From an uncultured Eubacteriales bacterium (GTDB lineage Bacteria > Bacillota > Clostridia > Oscillospirales > CAG-272), in assembly GCA_900549725.1 (NCBI GenBank), contig URPL01000020.1:1-27398 (forward strand): DNA of 27,398 nucleotides, read 5' to 3'. Below, piece after piece: positions 1 through 7,677 of the stretch (positions are counted from its first letter, which is position 1; each line of letters begins with the position of its first letter). Position numbers and translations under genes: made by a program. The notes beneath the pieces were generated by a model. That model made no database searches and was not told the DNA's origin. It saw nothing but the letters and a program-made list of their open reading frames with translations.

Positions 1-80
1 ATGGAGACATAGCCGCCTATCGGAAAAACACGCACCGAATACTGTGTTTCGCCCTTTTTACGCTTGAAAACAGCAGGGTT
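1..80 (-). pseudogene. rseP: RseP/site-2 protease fragment, runs off the window edge
   Basis: Read on the minus strand from position 80 to the edge, in a different frame from the overlapping oxidoreductase, the sequence gives NPAVFKRKKGE followed by TQYSVRVFPIGGYVS. This matches the segment of RseP-family intramembrane zinc metalloproteases just after the first membrane helix, the 'MGPxxFxxKKGETxYSxRxxPxGGYVxM' stretch. No start codon, signal or HExxH helix precedes it; upstream is the Gfo/Idh/MocA gene. Only about 26 codons are visible, so the assignment rests on a short motif. The 5' end of the protease gene is missing here, either by genomic rearrangement or by a join in the assembly. The rest of the gene would lie beyond coordinate 1. 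Confidence 0.5.
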
Positions 81-750
81 CTTTTCCGTAATATTCCTCG
101 CTTTTGCCGAAATAATCGCTCACGCAGCCGTCCACACTGAGCGGCCGCGGATAGCCAATTGCATGCAGCACCATATCCAGCGAATAGCAGCCGATATCGC
201 CGAGCGCCCCGATGCCTGCCGTTTCGCGACGGATAAAGGTGTTTCCGTCTGCGCGCAGAGGGATTCCGCGGCGGCGGCCGCCGCCTGTCTGAATATAATA
301 GATCTTGCCGAGCACCCCGCTGTCCACAATTTTTTTGATCTGCTGCATGTTTTTCGAAAAGCGCGGCTGAAAGCCGATGGAAAGAATTTTCCCCGTCTCT
401 TTTTCCACCCGCATCATTTCAATCGCTTCCTCCAGCGTCACGCTCATCGGCTTTTCCAACAGCACATCCGCGCCCGCGCGCATCGCGTCAATCGCGCAAA
501 CCTTATGCTGGCGATTATAGGTGCAAACGCTCACGGCGTCGGGCTGTTCCTTTGCAAGCAGCGCAGCATGGTCGATATAGGCGTGCGCCCCCGAAAGGCC
601 GTATTCCCGCAAAAATGCCTCCGCTTTTCCGGGCACGATATCGGCGGCAGCCACCACCTCAACATCCTCGAATTTTACATAATTATTCATATGGGCATGC
701 GCAATACTGCCGCAGCCGATAATTGCAATTTTCAGTTTCCGATCCGTCAT
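58..750 (-). CDS. Gfo/Idh/MocA-family NAD(P)-dependent oxidoreductase, C-terminally truncated
   Basis: The 230-residue product begins with a Rossmann dinucleotide-binding fold (IAIIGCGSIAHAH, about residues 8-20) and carries the family signature EKPMS near residue 100, whose lysine is the usual catalytic/cofactor contact. These enzymes oxidise or reduce sugars, inositols and related polyols with NAD(P). Full-length members have roughly 330-400 residues; this one stops soon after the start of the C-terminal beta-sheet domain (GDIGCYSLDMVLHAIGYP), so the substrate domain is incomplete. The stop coincides with a switch into RseP-like sequence in another frame. The start is supported by a GGAG about 9 nt upstream. 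It lies 37 nt behind trxB on the same strand and is probably co-transcribed. The substrate cannot be predicted. Confidence 0.8.
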   Translation of the reverse strand: MTDRKLKIAIIGCGSIAHAHMNNYVKFEDVEVVAAADIVPGKAEAFLREYGLSGAHAYIDHAALLAKEQPDAVSVCTYNRQHKVCAIDAMRAGADVLLEKPMSVTLEEAIEMMRVEKETGKILSIGFQPRFSKNMQQIKKIVDSGVLGKIYYIQTGGGRRRGIPLRADGNTFIRRETAGIGALGDIGCYSLDMVLHAIGYPRPLSVDGCVSDYFGKSEEYYGKEPCCFQA

Positions 751-787
751 GCTTTTTTCTCCGCGTTATTTTTGTCCTGTTTTTTTC

Positions 788-1717
788 TTAATCTCTACCC
801 TTGCCATTGAGATAGGCGCAGGCAGCCTGCGCCGCAACCGCCCCGTCGCCGACAGCCGTTGCGATCTGCCGTATCTTTTTTGCGCGGCAATCGCCCGCCA
901 CAAAAATGCCATTAGCGCTGCCCGTGCAGCTTTCATCCGCCGCAAAATAGCCGCGCCCGTCCAGTGCGGCAACGGCGGCAAACGCATCATTGCAGGGAAT
1001 CAGCCCGATTGCCACAAACAAGCCGTCGCAGCTCAGCTCCTCTTTTTTGCCCGCCCCATCTGCAAGAACAACGCCGGAAAACCCCGCCTCCCCGGTATAC
1101 CCGAGCAGCTTTCGCCCGCACAGCACATGAACATTTTCCCGCTCCAGCAGCGCCTTGACAAGCGCCGCATCGGCAGTAAGCTGTGCAAGATCCTGAATCA
1201 CGGTCACCTTTTTGCAGTTCTCGCTGAGCAAAACGGCTTCCTGCACGGCGCTGTTGCCGCCGCCGAGCACCGCGACCTCCTTGCCGCGGTAAAACGCCCC
1301 GTCGCACACAGCGCAAAAGGAGATGCCGTTGCCGAGATATTTTTCCTCCCCCGCAATGCCCGGTAGGCGATGCTTCACGCCGAGCGCCAAAATGACGGCG
1401 CGCGCCGTATAATCGCCGTAATCGGTCATAACGGTATAAGAGCCGTCTTGTGCCCCTTTCAGCCCCAGCACCTCGGCAGTTTCCACGGCAACGCCCTGGT
1501 ACAGCGCCTGTGAGGTCATATGGTCGGCAAGCTCGTTTCCGCTGATCTGCTCAAAGCCCGGATAATTCTCCACCTTCGGAGAAAAGGTCATCTGCCCGCC
1601 GAAGGCGCCCTTTTCAATCAAAAGCACGGTGCGGTTTGCTCTTCTTGCATAGATCGCCGCGGTAAGCCCCGCCGGGCCCGCCCCGACGACAATGATATCA
1701 TATGCTTTGTTTTCCAT
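788..1717 (-). CDS. trxB: Thioredoxin reductase (NADPH-dependent, FAD)
   Basis: This 309-residue flavoprotein has the normal length for low-Mr bacterial thioredoxin reductase. The N-terminal FAD motif GAGPAG is at residues 12-17, the redox-active CAVC pair at 135-138, the second dinucleotide-binding motif GGGNSA at about 152-157, and the C-terminal FAD motif GIFVAGDCR near the end. It transfers electrons from NAD(P)H through FAD and the CxxC to thioredoxin or a thioredoxin-like domain. GGAGAA lies 6 nt before the ATG. It follows nrdD on the same strand after about 100 nt containing a long GC hairpin. NrdD itself carries a C-terminal CPNC redoxin domain, so this reductase may recharge it; that is an inference from context. 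A ferredoxin- or FAD-only-linked variant cannot be excluded. Confidence 0.92.
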   Translation of the reverse strand: MENKAYDIIVVGAGPAGLTAAIYARRANRTVLLIEKGAFGGQMTFSPKVENYPGFEQISGNELADHMTSQALYQGVAVETAEVLGLKGAQDGSYTVMTDYGDYTARAVILALGVKHRLPGIAGEEKYLGNGISFCAVCDGAFYRGKEVAVLGGGNSAVQEAVLLSENCKKVTVIQDLAQLTADAALVKALLERENVHVLCGRKLLGYTGEAGFSGVVLADGAGKKEELSCDGLFVAIGLIPCNDAFAAVAALDGRGYFAADESCTGSANGIFVAGDCRAKKIRQIATAVGDGAVAAQAACAYLNGKGRD

Positions 1718-1735
1718 AGCGTTCTCCTTTGCAAA

Positions 1736-1774
1736 GGGGGCGGAGCCGTGCCCATGTGGCGCAGCCCCGCCCCC
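1736..1774 (-). repeat. GC-rich inverted repeat between nrdD and trxB
   Basis: GGGGGCGG (1736-1743) pairs with CCGCCCCC (1767-1774), and the stem extends inward through wobble pairs. On the minus strand the hairpin ends just before the trxB ribosome-binding site and is followed by only three T residues. It may act as a weak attenuator, an mRNA processing site or a 3' stabiliser for nrdD mRNA rather than a full terminator. Confidence 0.55.
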
Positions 1775-1814
1775 GCGTTTGTGACAGATTCATTTTTAAC
1801 AGCTTATCAGCTCT

Positions 1815-4190
1815 TTACTTGCTCTCGATGAATTTCCGGATATCGGACACGCCGCAGTGCAGCGTTGCCGCCCCGTTTTCAATCACAACAAGCGTCGGCG
1901 CCTGGCGCACCCCGTAGGACACCGCCATCTCCTCATTTTCCTCCGCATATACCTTTTCATAGGCAATGCCCGCACGGTCAAGCAGCGAAGCGGCAATTTT
2001 ACAGTTGGGACAGGTCTTGGTTGCAAAAAGATACATGCCCTGCTCTGCCGCCTTCGGCTCCTGCTCCACAGCGGCGGAATCACCGCCTGAGCAGCAGCCG
2101 TGATGGCTCAGGTGAGAGTGCGCAATGTCGTAGGTCACGCGGTCCTTGAATTCCTGCGATTTTCCGTCATTCCAGTTCTGCACGGGGCGATAGTAGCCGG
2201 TGATGCGGCTGTAAACTTCGGTCGGATTACCGCATTCGTCGCAGGTGTATTTTTCGCCGGAGATATATCCGTGGTTTTTGCAAACGGAATAGGTCGGAGA
2301 AAGCGTATAATACGGCAGGCGATAGTTTTCCGCGATCTTGCGGACAAGGTCTCTTGCGGCATGCCAATCCGGCAGCTTTTCGCCGAGGAAGGCATGGAAG
2401 ACCGTGCCGGAGGTATACAGCGTCTGCAGTTCGTCCTGAATGTCAAGCGCGGAGAACACATCCTCCGTATAGCCGACGGGCAGGTGCGAAGAGTTGGTGT
2501 AATACGGCGTGCCGCCTGTTTTCCAGGAAGCGGTGCGGATACCCGGATATTTCTTGACATCGTGCTTCGCAAGGCGATATGCCGTGGATTCCGCCGGAGT
2601 CGCCTCCAGGTTATAAAGATCGCCGTATTGCTCCTGATAATCGGAAAGGCGCTCACGCATATGGTTGAGCACATCTTTGGTAAAGCGCTGCGTTTTCGGG
2701 TCGGTCATATCGTTGCCGAGCCATGCCGCATTGAGGCCGACCTCGTTCATGCCGACAAGCCCGATGGTGGAAAAATGGTTTGCAAAGGTTCCGAGATAGC
2801 GCTTGGTATACGGATACAGCCCCTCATCCAGCAGTTTTGTGATCACATCCCGCTTGATTTTGAGCGAGCGCGCAGAAATATCCATCATGCGGTCAAGGCG
2901 CGCATAAAATTCCTCCGGCGTTTTGGAGAGATACGCAATGCGCGGCATGTTGATCGTAACAACGCCGACAGAGCCCGTGGATTCGCCGCTGCCGAAAAAC
3001 CCGCCGGATTTCTTTCTCAACTCGCGCAGATCCAGCCGCAACCGGCAGCACATGGAGCGAACATCGCTCGGCTCCATATCGCTGTTAATATAGTTGGAGA
3101 AATACGGCGTGCCGTATTTTGCCGTCATCTCAAAGAGCAGGCGGTTGTTTTCGGTATCGGACCAGTCAAAGTCCCGCGTGATGGAATAGGTCGGAATCGG
3201 ATACTGGAAGCCTCTTCCGTTTGCATCTCCCTCGATCATGATCTCAAGGAACGCTTTGTTCACCATATCCATTTCCGCCTTGCAGTCCTTATAGCGGAAA
3301 TCGGCTTCTTTACCGCCGATGATGCAGTTCAACTCGGCAAGGTCGGCAGGAACGGTCCAGTCCAGCGTGATATTGGAGAACGGTGCCTGCGTGCCCCAGC
3401 GGGAGGGCGTATTGACGCCGTAGATAAACGATTCGATGCATTTTTTCACCTGGTCATAGCTCAGATGATCCGCCTTGACAAACGGCGCCAGATAGGTATC
3501 AAAGGAGGAGAACGCCTGCGCACCCGCCCATTCGTTCTGCATGATGCCGAGGAAGTTGACCATCTGGTTGCAAAGCGTTGCAAGGTGCTTTGCGGGGGCA
3601 GAGGTGATTTTTCCGGGAATGCCGCCCAGCCCCTCCTGAATCAGCTGCTTGAGCGACCAGCCCGCGCAATATCCCGTGAGCATGGAAAGGTCATGCAGGT
3701 GGATATCGGCATTGCGGTGCGCATTGGCAATTTCATCGTCATAAATTTCGGAGAGCCAGTAGTTTGCGGTGATTGCGCCGGAGTTTGAAAGAATCAGCCC
3801 GCCGACGGAATAGGTGACGGTGGAGTTTTCCTTCACGCGCCAGTCCGTATTTTTGACATACTGATCCATGATTTCCTTATAGTCAAGAATCGTGGATTTC
3901 ATATTGCGCAGCTTCTCACGCTGACGGCGATACAGGATATATGCCTTTGCAACATCCTCATAGCCGGCTCTGCCGAGCACGGTCTCAACGCTGTCCTGAA
4001 TATCCTCCACCGCGATTTTTTCGCCCTTGATCTTCGGCTCGAAATCCGCCGTAACCTTCAGGGCAAGAAAATCGATCGTATCGTCGCTGTACTGCTTTTC
4101 GCATGCCTTGAATGCCTTTTCAATGGCTGCGCGAATTTTTGCAAGATCGAAATTTACGACCTTATCGTCCCGTTTGATGACCTGATACAT
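1815..4190 (-). CDS. nrdD: Anaerobic (class III) ribonucleoside-triphosphate reductase with C-terminal redoxin domain
   Basis: The 791-residue glycyl-radical enzyme reduces NTPs to dNTPs under anoxia. An ATP-cone allosteric domain occupies about residues 1-95 (IKRDDKVVNFDLAKI). Conserved core elements include HLHDLSMLTGYCAGW, GVNTPSRWGTQAPFSNI and the finger-loop MCCRLRLD that supplies the thiyl cysteine. A four-Cys zinc site (CKNHG, CDECG) precedes the glycyl-radical motif RITGYY with Gly near 665. After a CC-containing linker, a thioredoxin/glutaredoxin-like domain (about 718-791) has CPNC at about 727-730 and a cis-Pro-type APTLVV. Typical NrdDs end soon after the glycyl loop, so this is a fusion. 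The activase NrdG is encoded immediately upstream and trxB downstream. An AAAGGA lies before the ATG. Its promoter, an NrdR-type box and a leader hairpin are annotated separately. Confidence 0.96.
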   Translation of the reverse strand: MYQVIKRDDKVVNFDLAKIRAAIEKAFKACEKQYSDDTIDFLALKVTADFEPKIKGEKIAVEDIQDSVETVLGRAGYEDVAKAYILYRRQREKLRNMKSTILDYKEIMDQYVKNTDWRVKENSTVTYSVGGLILSNSGAITANYWLSEIYDDEIANAHRNADIHLHDLSMLTGYCAGWSLKQLIQEGLGGIPGKITSAPAKHLATLCNQMVNFLGIMQNEWAGAQAFSSFDTYLAPFVKADHLSYDQVKKCIESFIYGVNTPSRWGTQAPFSNITLDWTVPADLAELNCIIGGKEADFRYKDCKAEMDMVNKAFLEIMIEGDANGRGFQYPIPTYSITRDFDWSDTENNRLLFEMTAKYGTPYFSNYINSDMEPSDVRSMCCRLRLDLRELRKKSGGFFGSGESTGSVGVVTINMPRIAYLSKTPEEFYARLDRMMDISARSLKIKRDVITKLLDEGLYPYTKRYLGTFANHFSTIGLVGMNEVGLNAAWLGNDMTDPKTQRFTKDVLNHMRERLSDYQEQYGDLYNLEATPAESTAYRLAKHDVKKYPGIRTASWKTGGTPYYTNSSHLPVGYTEDVFSALDIQDELQTLYTSGTVFHAFLGEKLPDWHAARDLVRKIAENYRLPYYTLSPTYSVCKNHGYISGEKYTCDECGNPTEVYSRITGYYRPVQNWNDGKSQEFKDRVTYDIAHSHLSHHGCCSGGDSAAVEQEPKAAEQGMYLFATKTCPNCKIAASLLDRAGIAYEKVYAEENEEMAVSYGVRQAPTLVVIENGAATLHCGVSDIRKFIESK

Positions 4191-4279
4191 GATGCTTTTT
4201 TGTCCTTTCTTTTTCTTGGTATCTTCTCAATATCGCACAAAAGCAGGCGATTTTCCCGCCCGCTGTTTTTTAGAAAAAA

Positions 4280-4306
4280 GCGACGCACCGGCTCTTGGTG
4301 CGCCGC
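4280..4306 (-). terminator. Promoter-proximal hairpin with U-tract in the nrdD leader
   Basis: On the minus strand GCGGCGCACC pairs with GGTGCGTCGC (6 bp inner stem, one mismatch, 3 bp outer stem) and is followed directly by six T residues (4279-4274). It begins about where transcription from the nrdD promoter should start, so the nrdD mRNA would carry it at its 5' end. It could terminate nrdG read-through, attenuate nrdD, or cap and stabilise the message. Confidence 0.6.
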
Positions 4307-4314
4307 CTGAGAAA

Positions 4315-4343
4315 AGTATAACACACGCGTCATGCAATGTCAA
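4315..4343 (-). promoter_or_regulatory. Sigma-A promoter of nrdD
   Basis: On the minus strand a perfect -35 TTGACA (4343-4338) and a -10 TATACT (4320-4315) are separated by exactly 17 nt. The predicted start is near 4308, about 118 nt upstream of the nrdD ATG. It lies between nrdG and nrdD, so nrdD can be expressed independently of nrdG. Confidence 0.85.
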
Positions 4344-4379
4344 CATCTTGGGCTCTTTTTTTATATTTTTGTGAAAATA

Positions 4380-4395
4380 CCACAATATATAGTTG
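4380..4395 (-). promoter_or_regulatory. NrdR-type repressor box upstream of nrdD
   Basis: The minus-strand 16-mer with core CTATATATTG followed by TGG matches the palindromic NrdR consensus acaCwAtATaTwGtgt at every position of the central ten and most flanking positions. It is 36 bp upstream of the -35 element of nrdD and just after the nrdG stop codon. NrdR boxes usually occur in pairs; no convincing second box was found at a 31-32 bp centre spacing, so operator function is likely but unproven. No nrdR gene is in the window. Confidence 0.6.
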
Positions 4396-4403
4396 TCGCT
4401 TTT

Positions 4404-5090
4404 TCATTCTCCGCGGATTTCGGCGCGCGGCAAATAGGGTTTTACCGCCTCTAAAAAGCGCTGCATTTGCGCCTTTTCAAAGCCCTGCATCCCGCTTTGC
4501 ATCAGTTCACCCGAATCCTGAAAAGCCTGCAAATAGTATGCCCACGGGCCGCGCAGCCATTCGCCGATTTTACGAAAAGCCTCCTCATCATGCAGACCCA
4601 TGACCACGGTCGTGCGAAATTCAAAGGGCACATTTCCCTCCATTAAAAATTCGGCACTTTGCCGAATTTTTTCGAAGGAGCAATCCTGCACGCCGCACGT
4701 CTTTGCATACCGCTGCGGCTCATTTTTGATATCCATGGCGACCATATCCAAAAGCCCGTCTTGGCAAAGCCGGCGCAGCATTTCGGGATTGGTGCCGTTG
4801 GTATCCAGCTTCACCGCATATCCGAGCGCGCGGATCTTTTCAATGAACGTGCCGAGATCCTGCCACAGCGTCGGTTCGCCGCCCGTAATGGCGACGCCGT
4901 CCAAAATGCCCTGCCGCTTTTTCAAAAATGCAAACAGCTCTTCCTCGTCGATCGCATCGCCGTGCCCCGTTGCAAGCCCCGCATTATGGCAAAACGGGCA
5001 GCGCCAGTTGCAGCCGAGGGTAAACACCGTGCACGCGACCCGCCCCGGAAAATCCAGCAGCGTCATTTTCATAAATCCGCCAAGTTTCAT
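4404..5090 (-). CDS. nrdG: Anaerobic ribonucleotide reductase activating protein (radical SAM)
   Basis: This 228-residue radical-SAM enzyme binds a [4Fe-4S] cluster through CNWRCPFC (Cys 27, 31, 34), has the SAM-binding GGEPTL motif, and generates the glycyl radical on NrdD. The opening MTLLDFPGRVACTVFTLGCNWRC is characteristic of the NrdG2/pyruvate-formate-lyase-activase-like branch common in Clostridia rather than the shorter E. coli NrdG. A GAGGAAG lies about 8 nt before the ATG. It is directly upstream of nrdD on the same strand, separated by the nrdD promoter region. It sits 73 nt behind glgP, across an inverted repeat without a U-tract, so read-through from the glycogen operon is possible. 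The pairing with NrdD makes the assignment secure even though family members activate several glycyl-radical enzymes. Confidence 0.92.
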   Translation of the reverse strand: MKLGGFMKMTLLDFPGRVACTVFTLGCNWRCPFCHNAGLATGHGDAIDEEELFAFLKKRQGILDGVAITGGEPTLWQDLGTFIEKIRALGYAVKLDTNGTNPEMLRRLCQDGLLDMVAMDIKNEPQRYAKTCGVQDCSFEKIRQSAEFLMEGNVPFEFRTTVVMGLHDEEAFRKIGEWLRGPWAYYLQAFQDSGELMQSGMQGFEKAQMQRFLEAVKPYLPRAEIRGE

Positions 5091-5114
5091 TGCAAATGCT
5101 TCCTCTCATGCGCC

Positions 5115-5148
5115 ATGGGAAAGCAATGTCGGCAGCACGCTTTCCCAT
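5115..5148 (-). repeat. Perfect 10-bp inverted repeat between glgP and nrdG
   Basis: ATGGGAAAGC (5115-5124) and GCTTTCCCAT (5139-5148) are perfectly complementary around a 14-nt loop. No T-run follows on the minus strand, so it is not a standard intrinsic terminator. It could be an operator, an mRNA processing or stability hairpin at the glycogen operon 3' end, or a weak bidirectional stop. Confidence 0.6.
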
Positions 5149-5163
5149 AGCAGTATCGTTCTT

Positions 5164-7632
5164 TTATTTTTCGCCGAAATGCATCGGCTCCGCATGCCAG
5201 ATGCGTTCTGCATATTCGCGAATTGCGCGGTCGGCGGAAAAACGCCCCGCGCCCGCAATGTTGATCAGCGATTTCTGCTGCCAGCGCTTCGGTTCATTCC
5301 GATAATCCTCGATCATCTGCTCATGCACGCGATAATACGAATCGAAATCGGCAAGGCAGAGATACGGGTCTGCAATGCCGGGACCAATGATAAGATAATC
5401 CACAAAGGAGCGGAAGGGGATTCCGTCAAAGCCCTCCGCAAGGCGGTCCACTGCGCGGTGCAGAAGCGGATGATCCATATAATAGGAGGCGGCATTATAG
5501 CCCCGCTTCCAAAGCTCGTCCACCTCGCCCGTGTCAAGCCCGAAGAGATACATATTTTCTCTTCCCACAGCCTCGAGTATCTCAACATTGGCGCCATCCA
5601 ACGTGCCGATGGTCAGCGCGCCGTTTAACATCAGCTTCATGCAGCCCGTGCCGCTTGCTTCCTTGCCCGCCAGGGAAATCTGCTCTGAAATATCCGCCGC
5701 GGGAATGAGCTGCTCCGCCAGAGTCACATTATATTCCTCGGGGAACACCACGCGCAGCTTTTTCGAAATTTTCGGGTCTTTTTCAATCTCTCTTCCGATA
5801 GCGCAGATCAGACGAATGGTCTGCTTTGCAATCTGGTACCCCGGCGCAGCCTTTGCGCCGAAAATAAAGGTCTGCGGCACCATATCAAGGCCGGGATTAT
5901 CCCGCAGACGCAGATACAGCGCAATGATACGCAAAGCATTGAGCAGCTGCCGCTTATATTCGTGCATGCGCTTGATCTGCACATCGAACACGGAGGCGGG
6001 ATCGACGACGATGCCGCGCGCCGCCAAAACAGCGGCGAAGTTTTCCTTGTTTTGCCGCTTGATCGCCGCCAGACGGTCAAGCACGGAGGCATCGTCCTTG
6101 AATTTTGCAAATTCCGAAAGCCGCTGCGGCTCCTTGCGGTATTCCGGTCCGATGCATTCATCCAGCAGAGCGGATAGCCCCGTGTTGGAATAGCACAGCC
6201 AGCGGCGATGCGCAATGCCGTTTGTGATATTGGTGAATTTATCCGGGGTATATTTATCGAAATCGTGGAAAATCGTTTTTTTCAGGATATCGGAATGAAG
6301 CGCGGAAACACCGTTGACATGATCCGATCCGATCACGCTGAGGTTTGCCATGCGTACGCTGCCGTTGCAGATTACGGACATGCGCGAAATGCGGTCCCAA
6401 TCCCCCGGATAGGCATTCCAAAGCTCAGCGCAGAAACGCCTGTTAATCTCCTTGACAATGGCATGAATTCTGGGTAACCGCAGCCCGAACAGATCTTCGT
6501 TCCAGCATTCCAGCGCCTCCGGCATTACGGTATGGTTAGTATAGCTGACCGTACGCTGCACAATGCTCCACGCGCTCTCCCACGGGTAGGAATAGATGTC
6601 CACCAGAATACGCATCAGCTCCGGAATCACGAGAGCGGGGTGCGTATCGTTGATATGAATGGCAACCGCGTCCGCAAAGTTATCCAGCGTGCCGTAAAGC
6701 GCCAGGTGATCGGAAATGATCGTCTGCAAGGAAGCGCACACCAAAAAATACTGCTGCGACAGGCGCAAAAGCTTGCCTTCGGTATGATTATCCGCCGGAT
6801 ACAGCACCTTGGTGAGCACCTCTGCATTGCTTGTTTGCTCCATGGCGCGCTCATATTCTCCCTGCGAAAACAGCTTCATATTGAAATTGCTCTCGCTGCG
6901 GGCGCGCCACAGCCGCAGCACATTGACCGTGCCGCAATCCGCACCGGAGATCATCAGATCATACGGCACGGCGCGAATCTGCTCCGCCCCCTCGGTGATA
7001 ATATCAAGCTTGCCGTCGTGCCATTGCTCACGAATATGCCCGCCGAAGCTGACCGTGCATGCCTTATCCGGGCGGGGCACAAGATTGACCTCACCCTGCG
7101 GGAGCCAGTCGTCGGGCAACTCGATCTGTTCGCCGTCTACGATTCTTTGGCGGAACAACCCGTATTCGTAAAGAAGCGAATAGCCCATCGCCGCGTAATT
7201 CTGCGTGGTGAGCGCATCCATATAGCATGCAGCCAGGCGCCCGAGCCCCCCGTTTCCAAGGCCCGGATCCGGCTCACACTCCAAAATCGTGGCAATTGGA
7301 TAGCCCATCTCCCAAAGCAGCGATTCCATGGCATCGTAAAGGCCGAGATTGCGCAGATTGTTGCGCAGCGTCTTCCCCACCAGAAATTCCATGCAGAGAT
7401 AATAAATGCGCTTGGGCTTTTGTGCACGCAGCTGCTTTTTATTATCCGCGCGCTTCTGGCTGAGCAGATCTTTTACGGTCATGGCAACCGCGCGATAAAT
7501 CATATCCGGGTCTGCCTCTGTCGGAGTCACGCCGAAATAGCGCGCAAGCTTCCCCTGCACGCTTTGGCGCAGTATCTCTTTTTGCTTTTCGTTTTCTGTT
7601 GCGGTGCCCGCTGTTTTTTTCTCTCTTTCCAT
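5164..7632 (-). CDS. glgP: Glycogen/maltodextrin phosphorylase
   Basis: The 822-residue enzyme has the usual length of alpha-glucan phosphorylases and releases glucose 1-phosphate from non-reducing ends of glycogen. Diagnostic stretches are YYLCMEFLVG, the glycine-rich DPGLGNGGLGRLAA, NDTHPAL, and the pyridoxal-phosphate site GTGCMKLMLNGA, with the Schiff-base lysine at about residue 666. The position before the Met-Lys is Cys where many homologues have Asn. The first 25 residues are charged and variable. A GAGG is close to the ATG and AAGGGA lies about 10 nt upstream. It is the last gene of glgB-glgC-glgD-glgA-glgP, 45 nt after glgA, giving one operon both synthesis and breakdown of the polymer. 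Confidence 0.97.
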   Translation of the reverse strand: MEREKKTAGTATENEKQKEILRQSVQGKLARYFGVTPTEADPDMIYRAVAMTVKDLLSQKRADNKKQLRAQKPKRIYYLCMEFLVGKTLRNNLRNLGLYDAMESLLWEMGYPIATILECEPDPGLGNGGLGRLAACYMDALTTQNYAAMGYSLLYEYGLFRQRIVDGEQIELPDDWLPQGEVNLVPRPDKACTVSFGGHIREQWHDGKLDIITEGAEQIRAVPYDLMISGADCGTVNVLRLWRARSESNFNMKLFSQGEYERAMEQTSNAEVLTKVLYPADNHTEGKLLRLSQQYFLVCASLQTIISDHLALYGTLDNFADAVAIHINDTHPALVIPELMRILVDIYSYPWESAWSIVQRTVSYTNHTVMPEALECWNEDLFGLRLPRIHAIVKEINRRFCAELWNAYPGDWDRISRMSVICNGSVRMANLSVIGSDHVNGVSALHSDILKKTIFHDFDKYTPDKFTNITNGIAHRRWLCYSNTGLSALLDECIGPEYRKEPQRLSEFAKFKDDASVLDRLAAIKRQNKENFAAVLAARGIVVDPASVFDVQIKRMHEYKRQLLNALRIIALYLRLRDNPGLDMVPQTFIFGAKAAPGYQIAKQTIRLICAIGREIEKDPKISKKLRVVFPEEYNVTLAEQLIPAADISEQISLAGKEASGTGCMKLMLNGALTIGTLDGANVEILEAVGRENMYLFGLDTGEVDELWKRGYNAASYYMDHPLLHRAVDRLAEGFDGIPFRSFVDYLIIGPGIADPYLCLADFDSYYRVHEQMIEDYRNEPKRWQQKSLINIAGAGRFSADRAIREYAERIWHAEPMHFGEK

Positions 7633-7677
7633 GTCCTCAAAATTCCCTTTTTCCCGAAAAATTGTTTTGCCGCAGCG

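Noticed and set aside
2100..3788. Long open frame on the plus strand opposite nrdD
   Set aside because: It is antisense to a well-conserved enzyme, reads as Arg/His/Ile-rich low-complexity protein with no motifs, and is explained by codon bias of the GC-rich gene.
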